A stretch of 64,000 nt of DNA from Parabacteroides faecis (lineage in GTDB: Bacteria; Bacteroidota; Bacteroidia; Bacteroidales; Tannerellaceae): assembly GCF_014647375.1 (NCBI RefSeq), contig NZ_BMPB01000022.1:1-64000 (forward strand), written 5' to 3'. Every line of letters begins with the position of its first letter. The first letter of the stretch is position 1. The notes under the pieces are model-generated. The model was not told the origin of the DNA, did no database searches, and worked only from the letters and a program-made list of their open reading frames with translations. Positions 35,837-44,786 of the stretch are shown here, piece after piece. Both the position numbers and the translations under genes were made by a program.

Positions 35837-36739
35837 ATGAAAAAAAGAAACTTACTTCTTATTTTGGTTTTAACCATTGTAACGATCAGTTCGGCTTTTG
35901 CTGCCAAACCAAAAGCAAAACATGTAATCTGGATCGGTCTCGACGGCTGGGGGGCTTACAGCGTAGAAAAAGCAGAGATGCCGGTGACCAAACAATTAAT
36001 GAAAGACGGTTCTTACACATTGAAAAAACGTTCCGTTCTGCCTTCTTCCAGTGCTGTGAACTGGGCTTCTATGTTTATGGGTGCGGGACCGGAGCTTCAC
36101 GGATACACCGAATGGGGATCAAAAACACCTGAACTTCCTTCACGTGAATTGAATCAACATGGTATTTTCCCAACAGTTTTCCAACTGTACCGCGACGCTG
36201 CCCCGAAAGCAGAAATCGGTTGTGTCTATGACTGGGACGGCATCAAATATCTGGTAGATACACTGGCACTCAGCTATCATGCCCAGGGACCGGATTATAA
36301 TAAATATCCAACCGTTTTGACAGAAATGGCGGTGAAGTATATCACAGAGAAAAAGCCGAACCTGTTTGCCGTTATCTTCGACAATCCGGATCATGTAGGT
36401 CATGCCGACGGACACGACACACCTTCTTATTACAATACGCTGAAAGAGTTGGATAAAAACATCGGAAAAATCGTCGACGCCGTTAAACAGGCCGGTATGC
36501 TGGACGAAACAATCTTTGTTATCACAGCAGACCACGGTGGGATCAATAAGGGACACGGAGGCAAGACCATGCTGGAAATGGAGACTCCGTTCATCATCTC
36601 CGGAAAGAACGTAAAGAAAGGTTATTGCTTTGACAATGTCAGCATGATGCAGTTCGACTGCGCCTCTACCCTTGCAGCTTTATTAGGTCTGACCCAGCCT
36701 CAGGTTTGGATCGGTCGTCCAATGCCGGTATTCAAATAA
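35837..36739 (+). CDS. Alkaline-phosphatase superfamily phosphodiesterase (NPP type)
   Basis: A 300-residue secreted protein, signal peptide residues 1-22. It shows alkaline phosphatase/nucleotide pyrophosphatase features: IGLDGWG at the first metal site, a Ser nucleophile in LPSSSAVNWASM near residue 75, DNPDHVGHADGHD near 190 and TADHGG near 232. It is shorter than most NPP enzymes, lacking extra domains. It fits cleavage of nucleotide or other phosphodiester bonds. It is 12 bases upstream of another metallophosphoesterase. Confidence 0.82.
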   Translation: MKKRNLLLILVLTIVTISSAFAAKPKAKHVIWIGLDGWGAYSVEKAEMPVTKQLMKDGSYTLKKRSVLPSSSAVNWASMFMGAGPELHGYTEWGSKTPELPSRELNQHGIFPTVFQLYRDAAPKAEIGCVYDWDGIKYLVDTLALSYHAQGPDYNKYPTVLTEMAVKYITEKKPNLFAVIFDNPDHVGHADGHDTPSYYNTLKELDKNIGKIVDAVKQAGMLDETIFVITADHGGINKGHGGKTMLEMETPFIISGKNVKKGYCFDNVSMMQFDCASTLAALLGLTQPQVWIGRPMPVFK

Positions 36740-36751
36740 TATAGAAAAGAG

Positions 36752-37747
36752 ATGAAAAGATTATTTATAAGTATCTTATGCCTGTTAGGTGGTCTGTTAA
36801 ATGCAAACGCCCAGCAACCAGCACTTCAATTCAATAAGGACGGAAAATTCAAGATCGTTCAGTTTACCGACGTACATTATATTCATAATAACCCGAAATC
36901 GGCTATCTCGATTGAAAGGATCAATGAAGTGTTGGATGCTGAAAAACCGGACCTGGTCCTTTTTACCGGCGATGTCATTTATGGTAAACCGGCGGAAGAA
37001 GGAATGAGAACCATTCTCAACCTGGCCTCTAAACGCAAAATACCTTTCGGTATGACATTCGGTAACCATGACAATGAACAGGGGCTGACACGTACGGAGT
37101 TGTTCGATATCATCAAAACGATCCCTTACAACCTGACCGATTCCGTTGCAGGCGTATCAGGTGCCAGCAATTATATCCTGCCGGTCAAATCATCCGACGG
37201 AAAGAAGGATGCAACCGTCCTCTATTGCATGGACTCTCATTCTTATTCACAGATCGGAGGAATCGGCGGATACGATTACATCAAGTTCGACCAGATACAA
37301 TGGTATCGTGAGAACAGTGCCCAATATACAAAACAGAACGGCGGAACACCTGTTCCATCTCTGGCATTCTTCCACATCGCCTTGCCGGAATACAACCAGG
37401 CTGCATCCGACGAAACCGCGATTCTGGTAGGAACACGTAAGGAAAAGGCTTGCGCTCCGCAACTGAATTCCGGCCTGTTCGCTTCCATGAAAGAGATGGG
37501 TGATATCCAGGGTGTATTTGTCGGACACGACCACGATGACGATTATGCCGTTTATTGGAAAGGCATCTTACTGGCTTACGGTCGTTATACAGGTGGCGAC
37601 ACGGTTTATAACAACCTGACCAACGGTGCACGTGTGATCGAAATGACAGAAGGTGAAAATGGCTTCAAGACCTGGATCCGCCTGAAAGACAATGAAATCA
37701 TCAATAAGGTGAATTATCCTTCGGACTTTATTAAGAAAAAAGACTGA
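36752..37747 (+). CDS. Secreted metallophosphoesterase (Icc/PhoD-like)
   Basis: A 331-residue protein with signal peptide residues 1-20. It has the standard calcineurin-like motifs: QFTDVHYIHN, LFTGDVIYGK, TFGNHDNE, FFHIALPEY and VGHDHDDDYAV. It is the last gene of the locus and ends at a terminator. It is probably a periplasmic phosphatase that releases phosphate from products of the earlier enzymes. It is distinct from the gene at 34684, which has a variant first motif. Confidence 0.87.
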   Translation: MKRLFISILCLLGGLLNANAQQPALQFNKDGKFKIVQFTDVHYIHNNPKSAISIERINEVLDAEKPDLVLFTGDVIYGKPAEEGMRTILNLASKRKIPFGMTFGNHDNEQGLTRTELFDIIKTIPYNLTDSVAGVSGASNYILPVKSSDGKKDATVLYCMDSHSYSQIGGIGGYDYIKFDQIQWYRENSAQYTKQNGGTPVPSLAFFHIALPEYNQAASDETAILVGTRKEKACAPQLNSGLFASMKEMGDIQGVFVGHDHDDDYAVYWKGILLAYGRYTGGDTVYNNLTNGARVIEMTEGENGFKTWIRLKDNEIINKVNYPSDFIKKKD

Positions 37748-37772
37748 TCGATTATTGTATCATCAAACAATA

Positions 37773-37804
37773 AAGTCCTCTCTGCCTAGTGCATGAGAGG
37801 ACTT
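37773..37804 (+). terminator. Terminator of the phosphoesterase locus
   Basis: AAGTCCTCTC and GAGAGGACTT form a perfect 10-bp stem with a 12-base loop, followed by ATTTATAT. Confidence 0.65.
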
Positions 37805-37869
37805 ATTTATATAATAGATATTCCAAAAGATATACAGAAATGAGAAATGTATTAATATAGTTGGTTACC

Positions 37870-37891
37870 AATATATCTGATATGATATATT
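37870..37891. promoter_or_regulatory. Possible operator of the mntA-hepT operon
   Basis: AATATATC and GATATATT are perfect 8-base arms around TGATAT, placed where the -33 region of the mntA promoter would be. Toxin-antitoxin operons are commonly autoregulated, so this is a candidate operator. Confidence 0.35.
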
Positions 37892-37903
37892 CCAGAATAT
37901 TTT

Positions 37904-37911
37904 TATCTTTG
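37904..37911 (+). promoter_or_regulatory. Candidate -7 element of mntA-hepT
   Basis: TATCTTTG lies 17 bases before the mntA start codon. The -33 region is AT-rich and palindromic, with no TTG. Confidence 0.45.
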
Positions 37912-37928
37912 TCCTAAAACAAGATAAT

Positions 37929-38222
37929 ATGAAAACAACAGCAGAATACCTCGCCATATTAAAGAACTATAAAACTCAGCATGCCGGGAATTATGGTATA
38001 ACCCGTATGGGGATTTTTGGCTCAGTAGCACGGGGAGAACAAAAAGAAGGTAGTGATGTTGATATTTGTTATGAGGGGAAAGCACCGTCCTTACTTACTT
38101 TAGACAAAATACAGTCTGAATTGAGAAACCTGTTCGGATGTCCAGTAGATTTAATCCGCATCCGCGAACATATGAATGATTATTTGAAAGAACGCATCAG
38201 TAAAGAAGCTATCTATGTCTAA
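37929..38222 (+). CDS. mntA: MntA-type nucleotidyltransferase antitoxin
   Basis: A 97-residue minimal nucleotidyltransferase. The active-site motif GSVARGEQKEGSDVD (G31, S32, D43, D45) is intact. In the HepT-MntA system this enzyme adds AMP to a tyrosine of HepT and so neutralises it. Its end overlaps the hepT start by 8 bases, which supports coupled translation. The length is normal for the family. Confidence 0.88.
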   Translation: MKTTAEYLAILKNYKTQHAGNYGITRMGIFGSVARGEQKEGSDVDICYEGKAPSLLTLDKIQSELRNLFGCPVDLIRIREHMNDYLKERISKEAIYV

Positions 38223-38589
38223 TAAAGAACTACATATCCAATGTTTGAATAATATAAGGAAAGCTTTATTAATGATCGAAGAACGTGCTAACGTGATTTC
38301 TTGTATGGACGATTTTCTACAGACTCCGGACGGGATGCTTCGATTAGACGCTATTTGCATGAATCTGATAGCCTTGGGAGAATCAGTTAAAAACTTTGAT
38401 AAAATAACGGAAGGGAAGATACTACCCCTATATCCCAATATTTACTGGAAAGGTGTAATGCAAATCCGTGATAAAATAGCACATCACTATTTCGACATTG
38501 ATGCAGGCATTGTTTACACCACAATAAAAGAAGACATTCCATCTTTACTTCCAACAATTGAGACAATGATTAAAGATATATCTAAATAA
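38215..38589 (+). CDS. hepT: HepT-type (DUF86) toxin, HEPN ribonuclease
   Basis: A 124-residue all-alpha HEPN protein. The Rx4HxY active motif reads RDKIAHHY (R85, H90, Y92) and is intact. HepT toxins cleave RNA, and the tyrosine is AMPylated by MntA. The gene overlaps mntA by 8 bases and ends at a bidirectional terminator. Both parts look functional, so the module is probably active. Confidence 0.88.
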   Translation: MSNKELHIQCLNNIRKALLMIEERANVISCMDDFLQTPDGMLRLDAICMNLIALGESVKNFDKITEGKILPLYPNIYWKGVMQIRDKIAHHYFDIDAGIVYTTIKEDIPSLLPTIETMIKDISK

Positions 38590-38620
38590 AAACGGAGCCT
38601 GTAATACAGACCCCGTTTTT
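38588..38620. terminator. Bidirectional terminator
   Basis: AAAAACGG and CCGTTTTT with an inner CTGT/ACAG form a hairpin between hepT and the convergent PPDK_N gene. Confidence 0.7.
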
Positions 38621-38624
38621 ATTC

Positions 38625-41582
38625 TTATTCCGGTTTAAGCACCACCCCTAAACTCTTTTTCCCATCCATCTTTATGACGATCGGTTTGTCGAAACGGACA
38701 TGGCGCAGATACTCGGTATCTTCCACAGCGGGCAAAGCATTCAGGTAAGCCTCATCGAACCAGCCGTCGCCTTTGAACGGGTTGATCGTGAAATAACCGA
38801 CACCGAAAGAGGTCAGGTTCTGGAAGAAATGCGTTCCCTGGCTCGGGTCGACACGATAGTTCTCCAATCCGCACTCCACGATAACACGGGCGTTACTGAT
38901 ATGTGGCCACTTCACCGGAATACCCAGCCAGGAGTCGCTGCTGCCCCAACGTCCGGGACCAACCAGCACATAATTCTTTTCCTCTTCCGTAAAACGGCGG
39001 TTCAGCTTCTCTATCTCGTAAGCGATCAACTGATTGTTAGACGAGTTGAAAGCACCGCTCTTTACATAGATAATATCCTGTACGTCCGTCACGATACCAT
39101 GCCCCAGGACACTGGTAGAGGAAAGGATCGTTTCTTCATTTTCAATCTGCGTCAGGTCTTCATCCATGATCTCTTTGTTATCAACGATCGGGCGGATCTG
39201 AAGCAGATAGAAAGTAGCCTTGTCGTGATTGGCGGGATCGACATTCACGGCAAACTCGATCTCTACGGGACGCCCCATCTCTTCCTGGCCGATACGAAGC
39301 AATTCATCCAGCGTCTTTGCCAGCGGGAATACATCATGTTGCAGGATATTGACGAAAGACAAGATCTTCCGCCCACCGGGATAGTAACCGTCACGAATGA
39401 TCTGATCGTAGGGGTCGTAAGTAGAAACGATATATTTCAAAGAACCATCCGCATCGGCATCTTTCAGGTTCAGACGCAGAAGGTTAAAAGAATCGTCGAT
39501 AGAGAACTGTTCTGCCAGGTTCTTCAGGTCGAGCGCATAGAAACGGGTCTGCGTCTCACGAAGAGCGAAATCCATCGAACTCATCTGCAGGATACTGTGC
39601 GGATGGCGCGGAGAGAAACGTAATGTCTGACCGCCGTCCACAATATATTTACCCAATCCCAGGGCAATATTAGCTATGCCGTCTTCCGCCTTCTCATTAC
39701 CGATCGGATAAAAATTAAGCGAACGTGCCACACCGGAGATGGTCGGGTAGAAATGATCGTTGTAACGGTTACCGACCACTTCCTGCAGAACAATCGCCAT
39801 CTTCTCCTGGTCGATCAGATTCGACGTGGCAGTCATATATCCCTTGCTGTCCCGGTAAAAGACAGATGCATAGACAGCCTTGATCGCATCGCTCAACAAG
39901 CGAAGCATCTCATATTTATCATCCAGCCGCGGAATCATATAAGTAGAGTAAATTCCGGCAAACGGCTGGTAATGCGAATCCTCCAGCAGACTGGACGAAC
40001 GGACAGCAATCGGGCTTTTCACCACATCGAAGAAAGCCATCAGGTCATCTATCAGGCTGGCAGGCAGACTGGCACGAAGGAAATATTTCAGGATCGTCTC
40101 GTCATCCGCATCGCTCAACGCAACAGGCAGCAACTCGTTCGTCTCCATAAATTCATCAAAGATATCCGTACAAATTACTACCGTCTTCGGGATATTCGTA
40201 TTGAAGTTCTCCGTCTCCAACTTGGGATAGCGTTTAACCATCGCCCCCATAAAGGCAAGACCTCTACCCTTTCCTCCCAGCGAACCGTCACCGATACGGG
40301 CAAAATTGCTATACTCGTCGAAACGATCTTTCTGATAAATAGCTACCACTCCGGAGTTCTTCATACGGCGATACTGGACGATCAGGTCGAAAATAAGTTT
40401 ACGGGCCTCATCCATATCTTTATAATCGCTTACATCGACCCGCTTCAACACTTCGGCTGGCGGGAACATGGCACGCGAATAGAAGAAACGGGAGAAATGG
40501 TTGCGCGAAAGATGGTAAACCAGCGAATCGTCGGGGATCTGGAATACTTTCCTCTGCAGATCCTTCAAATCCTTGATACGCATAATCTCTTCCTTCGTCT
40601 GCGGATTCAGTATCACGAAATCACCGAAGCCGAAACGCTGCATGATCTTCTTACGCAGATCCTGCGGGTAGCTCTTTGAATTCTTGTCGATAAACGAGGC
40701 ACCCAATTCTTTGGCATACACTTTATTGTTCGACTCGGAAGACTCGAGCACAAAAGGAATGATCAGCCCTGTCTTACGGACATATTGCCCGAACTTATAC
40801 CCGGCATAAGGGTCTTTCACCCCATCATGCATAAAGCTCATATCCGATACGATACCGAGCATATTGTCCCGGTACTGATTAAAGATACGGACAGCTTCCT
40901 CATAAGTACGTGCCAGTTTGATCTTGGGACGTCCGCGCATCCGGAGCGTCTGCTGGTGGCCGTTCAGCGCCTCTTTGGCAAACATCTGGCTCTGCTCCAG
41001 CACGAATTTATATAAGTGGGGCAATGCTGACGAATAAAAGCGGATGGAGTCTTCCACCAGCAGGATGATCTGTACGCCGACACTCGCCGTATCGTCGGGC
41101 GCATTCATCTTATCCTCTATCAGTTTGATAATGGCCAGCAGCAACTCGGCATTACCCAACCAACTGAATACATAGTCAATCGCACTCAGGTCTTCATTGG
41201 CGATACGCTTGGAAACCTCCTTCGAGAAGGGGGTAAGCACTACGATAGGGATATTCGGATAATGTATCTTGATCTCCTTTGCCGCCGCAAAAATATCGCG
41301 GTTATCCATATTCGGCATGCAGATGATCAACTCAAAATTACGATTCTTTAATTCGGCAAGCGCCTCTTCTTCCGTTGTCACCTGGGTAAAACGGGGAGGA
41401 TAACGAAGACTGAGTGAAGTATATTCATTAAATATCTGCTCGTCCACACGTCCATCGTCCTCCAGCATGAAGGCGTCGTATTTTGTGGCAATAAGCAGTA
41501 CATTATATATACGCTTATTCATTAGATTGGCGAATGATGTGTCTTTAAACACAAGGTTCTGAAAGTCCGGTATTCCGCTCAT
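38625..41582 (-). CDS. Receiver-like plus PEP/pyruvate-binding (PPDK_N) domain protein
   Basis: A 985-residue protein. Two receiver-like segments fill about residues 25-330: NVLLIATKYDAFML... then ELIICMPNMDNRD, and later QIILLVEDSIRFYSSALPHL with GIVSDMSF. The ATP-binding PPDK_N domain follows, with GSLGGKGRGLAFMG near 430 and PIAVRSSSLLEDSHYQPFAG near 525. The phosphohistidine domain (TSGGxTCH type) and the C-terminal PEP barrel of PEP synthase are absent, so it cannot be an ordinary PEP synthase. The C-terminus has the conserved VGPGRWGSSDSWLGIPV segment of unknown role. Predicted cytoplasmic. It may phosphorylate a separate partner in response to a signal; this is inference. Confidence 0.75.
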   Translation of the reverse strand: MSGIPDFQNLVFKDTSFANLMNKRIYNVLLIATKYDAFMLEDDGRVDEQIFNEYTSLSLRYPPRFTQVTTEEEALAELKNRNFELIICMPNMDNRDIFAAAKEIKIHYPNIPIVVLTPFSKEVSKRIANEDLSAIDYVFSWLGNAELLLAIIKLIEDKMNAPDDTASVGVQIILLVEDSIRFYSSALPHLYKFVLEQSQMFAKEALNGHQQTLRMRGRPKIKLARTYEEAVRIFNQYRDNMLGIVSDMSFMHDGVKDPYAGYKFGQYVRKTGLIIPFVLESSESNNKVYAKELGASFIDKNSKSYPQDLRKKIMQRFGFGDFVILNPQTKEEIMRIKDLKDLQRKVFQIPDDSLVYHLSRNHFSRFFYSRAMFPPAEVLKRVDVSDYKDMDEARKLIFDLIVQYRRMKNSGVVAIYQKDRFDEYSNFARIGDGSLGGKGRGLAFMGAMVKRYPKLETENFNTNIPKTVVICTDIFDEFMETNELLPVALSDADDETILKYFLRASLPASLIDDLMAFFDVVKSPIAVRSSSLLEDSHYQPFAGIYSTYMIPRLDDKYEMLRLLSDAIKAVYASVFYRDSKGYMTATSNLIDQEKMAIVLQEVVGNRYNDHFYPTISGVARSLNFYPIGNEKAEDGIANIALGLGKYIVDGGQTLRFSPRHPHSILQMSSMDFALRETQTRFYALDLKNLAEQFSIDDSFNLLRLNLKDADADGSLKYIVSTYDPYDQIIRDGYYPGGRKILSFVNILQHDVFPLAKTLDELLRIGQEEMGRPVEIEFAVNVDPANHDKATFYLLQIRPIVDNKEIMDEDLTQIENEETILSSTSVLGHGIVTDVQDIIYVKSGAFNSSNNQLIAYEIEKLNRRFTEEEKNYVLVGPGRWGSSDSWLGIPVKWPHISNARVIVECGLENYRVDPSQGTHFFQNLTSFGVGYFTINPFKGDGWFDEAYLNALPAVEDTEYLRHVRFDKPIVIKMDGKKSLGVVLKPE

Positions 41583-41898
41583 AACGATTTCATAGAATTA
41601 TATGCGCCCAAATGTAAGGAAAAAATCAGTTTGGATGCCGCCAATTAGTATTTTTCTCCCTATATTCTATTATTTCCCTACTTACTTTTTAATATTTTCC
41701 TCCCTTTGGTCCTTATACTTTCCGGTATGCCCGTATTTAATCGGGCGTTAGAGAGACGGCAAAAAAACAGTATCGGCACAAAGACATGCATCAAAAACAT
41801 ATAATCCGCTATCAAAAAGAAAGCAAAACTCTTGGTCAATCCATAGGATTCGCTACATTTGCCTACACATTGTTATTCCTAAAAAAGCAAGAAACGCT
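41583..41898. other. Divergent intergenic region PPDK_N/gdhA
   Basis: 316 bases without a gene. On the minus strand TACATTTG (41616-41609) is a possible -7 for the PPDK_N gene, but no -33 fits. The middle is AT-rich. A small GCCCG/CGGGC hairpin lies at 41729-41746. The gdhA promoter is at the right end. Confidence 0.5.
41832..41861 (+). promoter_or_regulatory. Bacteroidetes-type promoter of gdhA
   Basis: TTG (41832-41834), exactly 19 bases, then TACATTTG (41854-41861) match the -33/-7 consensus. The gdhA ATG lies about 30 bases after the expected start of transcription. Confidence 0.7.
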
Positions 41899-43233
41899 AT
41901 GAAGACAGAAGTTATTTTATCTGCACTGGAAGCAAAGCACCCGGGCGAAAAAGAGTACTTGCAAGCCGTGAAAGAAGTTCTTTTATCAATAGAAGAGGTT
42001 TACAACCAGCATCCGGAATTCGAGAAAGCCAAAATCATCGAACGGCTGGTCGAACCGGAACGTATCTTTACTTTCCGTGTGCCCTGGGTAGACGATAAAG
42101 GTGAAGTACAAGTCAATTTAGGATACCGCGTACAATTTAATAATGCGATCGGCCCGTATAAAGGAGGAATTCGTTTCCACCCGTCCGTAAATCTGTCCAT
42201 CCTGAAGTTCCTGGGATTTGAACAAACATTCAAGAATGCCCTGACTACCCTGCCGATGGGTGGCGGTAAAGGCGGTTCCGACTTCGCCCCCCGTGGTAAA
42301 AGCGATGCGGAGATCATGCGCTTCTGCCAGGCTTTCATTATGGAACTGTGGCGTAATTTGGGGCCGGACCGCGACGTACCGGCAGGCGATATAGGCGTTG
42401 GCGGACGTGAAGTAGGTTATATGTACGGCATGTACAAAAAGCTGGCCCGCGAAAACACAGGTACTTTCACCGGCAAAGGCATGGAGTTCGGAGGTTCTAT
42501 CCTTCGTCCGGAAGCAACCGGCTACGGTGCTCTCTATTTCGTACATCAGATGCTCGAAACCCATGGTATAGATATAAAAGGTAAGACAGTTGCCGTTTCT
42601 GGTTTCGGGAACGTGGCTTGGGGAGCGACAAAGAAGGCAACCGAACTGGGCGCCAAAGTCGTAACGATCTCCGGTCCGGACGGATATGTGTACGATCCGG
42701 ACGGTATCTCGGGCGACAAGATCGAATATATGCTGGAACTACGTAACAGCGGTAACGATATCGTGGCACCTTATGCCGACGAATATCCCGGCGCAACTTT
42801 CTATCTAGGCAAGAAGCCCTGGGAACAGAAAGTGGATATTGCCCTGCCCTGCGCTACACAAAACGAGCTGGATGCCGACGATGCCCGCAAGCTGATAGAG
42901 AACAAGACTTTATGCGTTGCCGAAGTCTCCAACATGGGATGTACGGCAGAAGCTGTCGATCTGTTCATCGAACACAAACAGTTGTTTGCACCGGGTAAAG
43001 CCGTTAATGCAGGCGGTGTCGCTACTTCCGGACTGGAAATGACGCAGAATGCCATGCATATCTCCTGGACTGCCGATGAAGTGGATGCCAGACTGCATCA
43101 GATCATGGGCGCTATCCACGAGCAATGTCTTGCTCATGGTAAAGATGGTAATTATGTGAACTATGTGAAAGGTGCCAACATTGCCGGCTTCATGAAAGTA
43201 GCCAAAGCCATGATGGCGCAAGGTATTGTATAA
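41899..43233 (+). CDS. gdhA: NADP-type glutamate dehydrogenase
   Basis: A 444-residue hexameric glutamate dehydrogenase, the normal length. It makes glutamate from 2-oxoglutarate and ammonium. The catalytic region PMGGGKGGSDF contains K124, with GPYKGGIRFHPSV just before. The Rossmann domain has GFGNVAWGATKKATELGAKV near 236, and NAGGVATSGLEMTQNA near 375 closes the active site. The cofactor preference (NADP) is inferred from resemblance to bacterial GdhA. It is a single-gene unit with its own promoter, followed by ftnA. Confidence 0.95.
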   Translation: MKTEVILSALEAKHPGEKEYLQAVKEVLLSIEEVYNQHPEFEKAKIIERLVEPERIFTFRVPWVDDKGEVQVNLGYRVQFNNAIGPYKGGIRFHPSVNLSILKFLGFEQTFKNALTTLPMGGGKGGSDFAPRGKSDAEIMRFCQAFIMELWRNLGPDRDVPAGDIGVGGREVGYMYGMYKKLARENTGTFTGKGMEFGGSILRPEATGYGALYFVHQMLETHGIDIKGKTVAVSGFGNVAWGATKKATELGAKVVTISGPDGYVYDPDGISGDKIEYMLELRNSGNDIVAPYADEYPGATFYLGKKPWEQKVDIALPCATQNELDADDARKLIENKTLCVAEVSNMGCTAEAVDLFIEHKQLFAPGKAVNAGGVATSGLEMTQNAMHISWTADEVDARLHQIMGAIHEQCLAHGKDGNYVNYVKGANIAGFMKVAKAMMAQGIV

Positions 43234-43296
43234 AAGAGTCTGGCATGCTTTTTGTAATTACTTTTATACAAATACAACTCAATAAAAGTAAACATT

Positions 43297-43779
43297 ATGA
43301 TCTTAAGTAGGAACTTATCAAAAGCTTTCAATGAACAGGTAGAAGCAGAAATGTGGTCTTCAAACCTGTACCTGTCAATGTCGATCTATTTCCAGAAAGC
43401 AGGCCTGAACGGTTGTGCACACTGGATGAGGAAACAGGCAGAAGAAGAAATGGAACATGCCCACAAGATGATCGATTTCGCTATCGACCGCGGGGGTGAC
43501 ATCGAAATTAACCAGATCAATGTTGTTCCGACTGCATGGGGCACTCCGCTGGAAGTATTCGAACATGTCTACAAACACGAAGTACATGTATCAGAGTTGA
43601 TCGACAAGATGGTTGACATCGCTGAAGCAGATAACGATCACGCAGCAAAAGACTTCTTATATGGTTTCGTTCGTGAACAGGTAGAAGAAGAATCATCGGC
43701 AAAGGCAATCGTAGATCAGCTGAAAATGTATGGAGAACATCATGCTATTCTTCTGGATCACAAGCTTGGCAAAAGATAA
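43297..43779 (+). CDS. ftnA: Ferritin (FtnA type)
   Basis: A 160-residue non-haem ferritin. The ferroxidase ligands are in place: E18 in EQVEAEMWSSNLYLS, and E51 and H54 in EEEMEHAHKM, with later helix residues near 94-130. Twenty-four subunits store iron and protect from peroxide. The gene follows gdhA by 63 bases without a clear promoter of its own and ends at a strong terminator. Confidence 0.93.
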   Translation: MILSRNLSKAFNEQVEAEMWSSNLYLSMSIYFQKAGLNGCAHWMRKQAEEEMEHAHKMIDFAIDRGGDIEINQINVVPTAWGTPLEVFEHVYKHEVHVSELIDKMVDIAEADNDHAAKDFLYGFVREQVEEESSAKAIVDQLKMYGEHHAILLDHKLGKR

Positions 43780-43797
43780 TTTCTTTCCATAATAAAG

Positions 43798-43836
43798 AAA
43801 CTCCGGTCTCTGTTAAATCAGGAACCGGAGTTTTTT
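43798..43836. terminator. Bidirectional terminator between ftnA and ruvC
   Basis: AAACTCCGGT and ACCGGAGTTT make a perfect 10-bp stem, followed by a run of Ts after ftnA and by As on the other side. Confidence 0.8.
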
Positions 43837-44395
43837 ATTTTCTTACTTTACCGGGATTCTTTGCCATAAAGTCTTTCCAACCGGTATACTTCTTCTCCGA
43901 GATCGGATTATTTGTCTGGAAATAATGACATACAGCGGCTGCCAATCCGTCGGTCGCATCCAACTGCGGCAACATCGACTCTTCCGGAATATGCAGGAAA
44001 CGTTGTAACATGCCTGCTACCTGTTCTTTTGCAGCGTTACCGTTACCGGTAATAGACATTTTGATCTTCAACGGTGCGTATTCGAAGATAGGAATTTCCC
44101 GTTCCAAAGCTGCCGCCATCGCGACGCCTTGTGCTCTTCCCAGTTTCAGCATACTCTGTACGTTCTTCCCGAAAAACGGTGCCTCGATTGCCAATTCGTC
44201 AGGATGATACTGGTCGATAAGCGCCAGCACCCGTTCAAATATCTTCTTCAGACGCAGGTAATGGTCTTCGTACTTGTTCAACTGCAGTACGCCCATCGCT
44301 TCGAGTTTCGGTTTATTCCCTTCGATCTTCAGTACGCCGTATCCCATCACGATCGTTCCGGGGTCTATACCTAATATAATGCGGTCTTTAGTCAT
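43835..44395 (-). CDS. ruvC: Holliday-junction resolvase RuvC
   Basis: A 186-residue endonuclease that cleaves Holliday junctions with RuvAB. The four acidic catalytic residues are visible: D11 (GIDPGT), E71 (LAIEAPF), D146 and D149 ([13 protein letters not shown]). Length is normal. It overlaps the upstream DUF4286 gene by 8 bases, so the two are cotranscribed. RuvA and RuvB are not in the window. Confidence 0.95.
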   Translation of the reverse strand: MTKDRIILGIDPGTIVMGYGVLKIEGNKPKLEAMGVLQLNKYEDHYLRLKKIFERVLALIDQYHPDELAIEAPFFGKNVQSMLKLGRAQGVAMAAALEREIPIFEYAPLKIKMSITGNGNAAKEQVAGMLQRFLHIPEESMLPQLDATDGLAAAVCHYFQTNNPISEKKYTGWKDFMAKNPGKVRK

Positions 44396-44720
44396 TCTCC
44401 CAGTCTATTTCTTCGAGTAAGGTACTGAAACCAACGATCTTGGTTCCGAAACGTGTAATCAATTCTTCCTGCAGGGCACGGCCTTCCGATTGCATCCAGT
44501 ATTCCAGCGTTTCCGGATTCTTTACATGGAACTGTACAGAGTAACTGCTTGCATCCTCCGATTCATCTTGTAAGATACGGCGCAGATAAGGCGTTCTCAA
44601 AAATCCGCTCGCCGAGGCACGGGGTATATAGCTCTTTTTCAGATATTCTATGCACTCGGTAAGGATATCATTCTCTATATTGAATGTTGTATTATAAACG
44701 ATCATATTCTTTTTCTCCAA
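44388..44720 (-). CDS. DUF4286 family protein
   Basis: A 110-residue small protein of the DUF4286 family ([14 protein letters not shown] at the true start near residue 6, then [20 protein letters not shown]). The ATG inside the first six codons gives the usual family start, so the real gene may begin at 44705. It probably adopts a dimeric alpha-beta barrel-like fold. Its function is unknown, and it is often next to ruvC in Bacteroidetes. A -7 element (TATCTTTG on the minus strand) lies 11 bases ahead. Confidence 0.8.
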   Translation of the reverse strand: MEKKNMIVYNTTFNIENDILTECIEYLKKSYIPRASASGFLRTPYLRRILQDESEDASSYSVQFHVKNPETLEYWMQSEGRALQEELITRFGTKIVGFSTLLEEIDWEND

Positions 44721-44730
44721 AATTCTTATA

Positions 44731-44738
44731 CAAAGATA
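44731..44738 (-). promoter_or_regulatory. -7 element for DUF4286-ruvC
   Basis: TATCTTTG on the minus strand. The predicted start of transcription is very close to the 44720 start codon, which also favours the internal ATG at 44705. Confidence 0.4.
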
Positions 44739-44760
44739 GCGAATATCTCAGGAAAACCTC

Positions 44761-44768
44761 TATATTTG
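44761..44768 (+). promoter_or_regulatory. -7 element for tRNA-Ala
   Basis: TATATTTG followed by CA, 18 bases before the tRNA 5' end, is a good -7 match. No -33 TTG is evident. Confidence 0.45.
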
Positions 44769-44786
44769 CAACCGAAAACCACACAC

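Noticed and set aside
38700-40679. Two open frames of over 300 codons antisense to the PPDK_N gene
   Set aside because: They overlap a conserved coding region and show no recognisable protein features.
38625-41582. PEP synthase annotation
   Set aside because: The phosphohistidine and PEP-binding domains are absent despite the PPDK_N domain.
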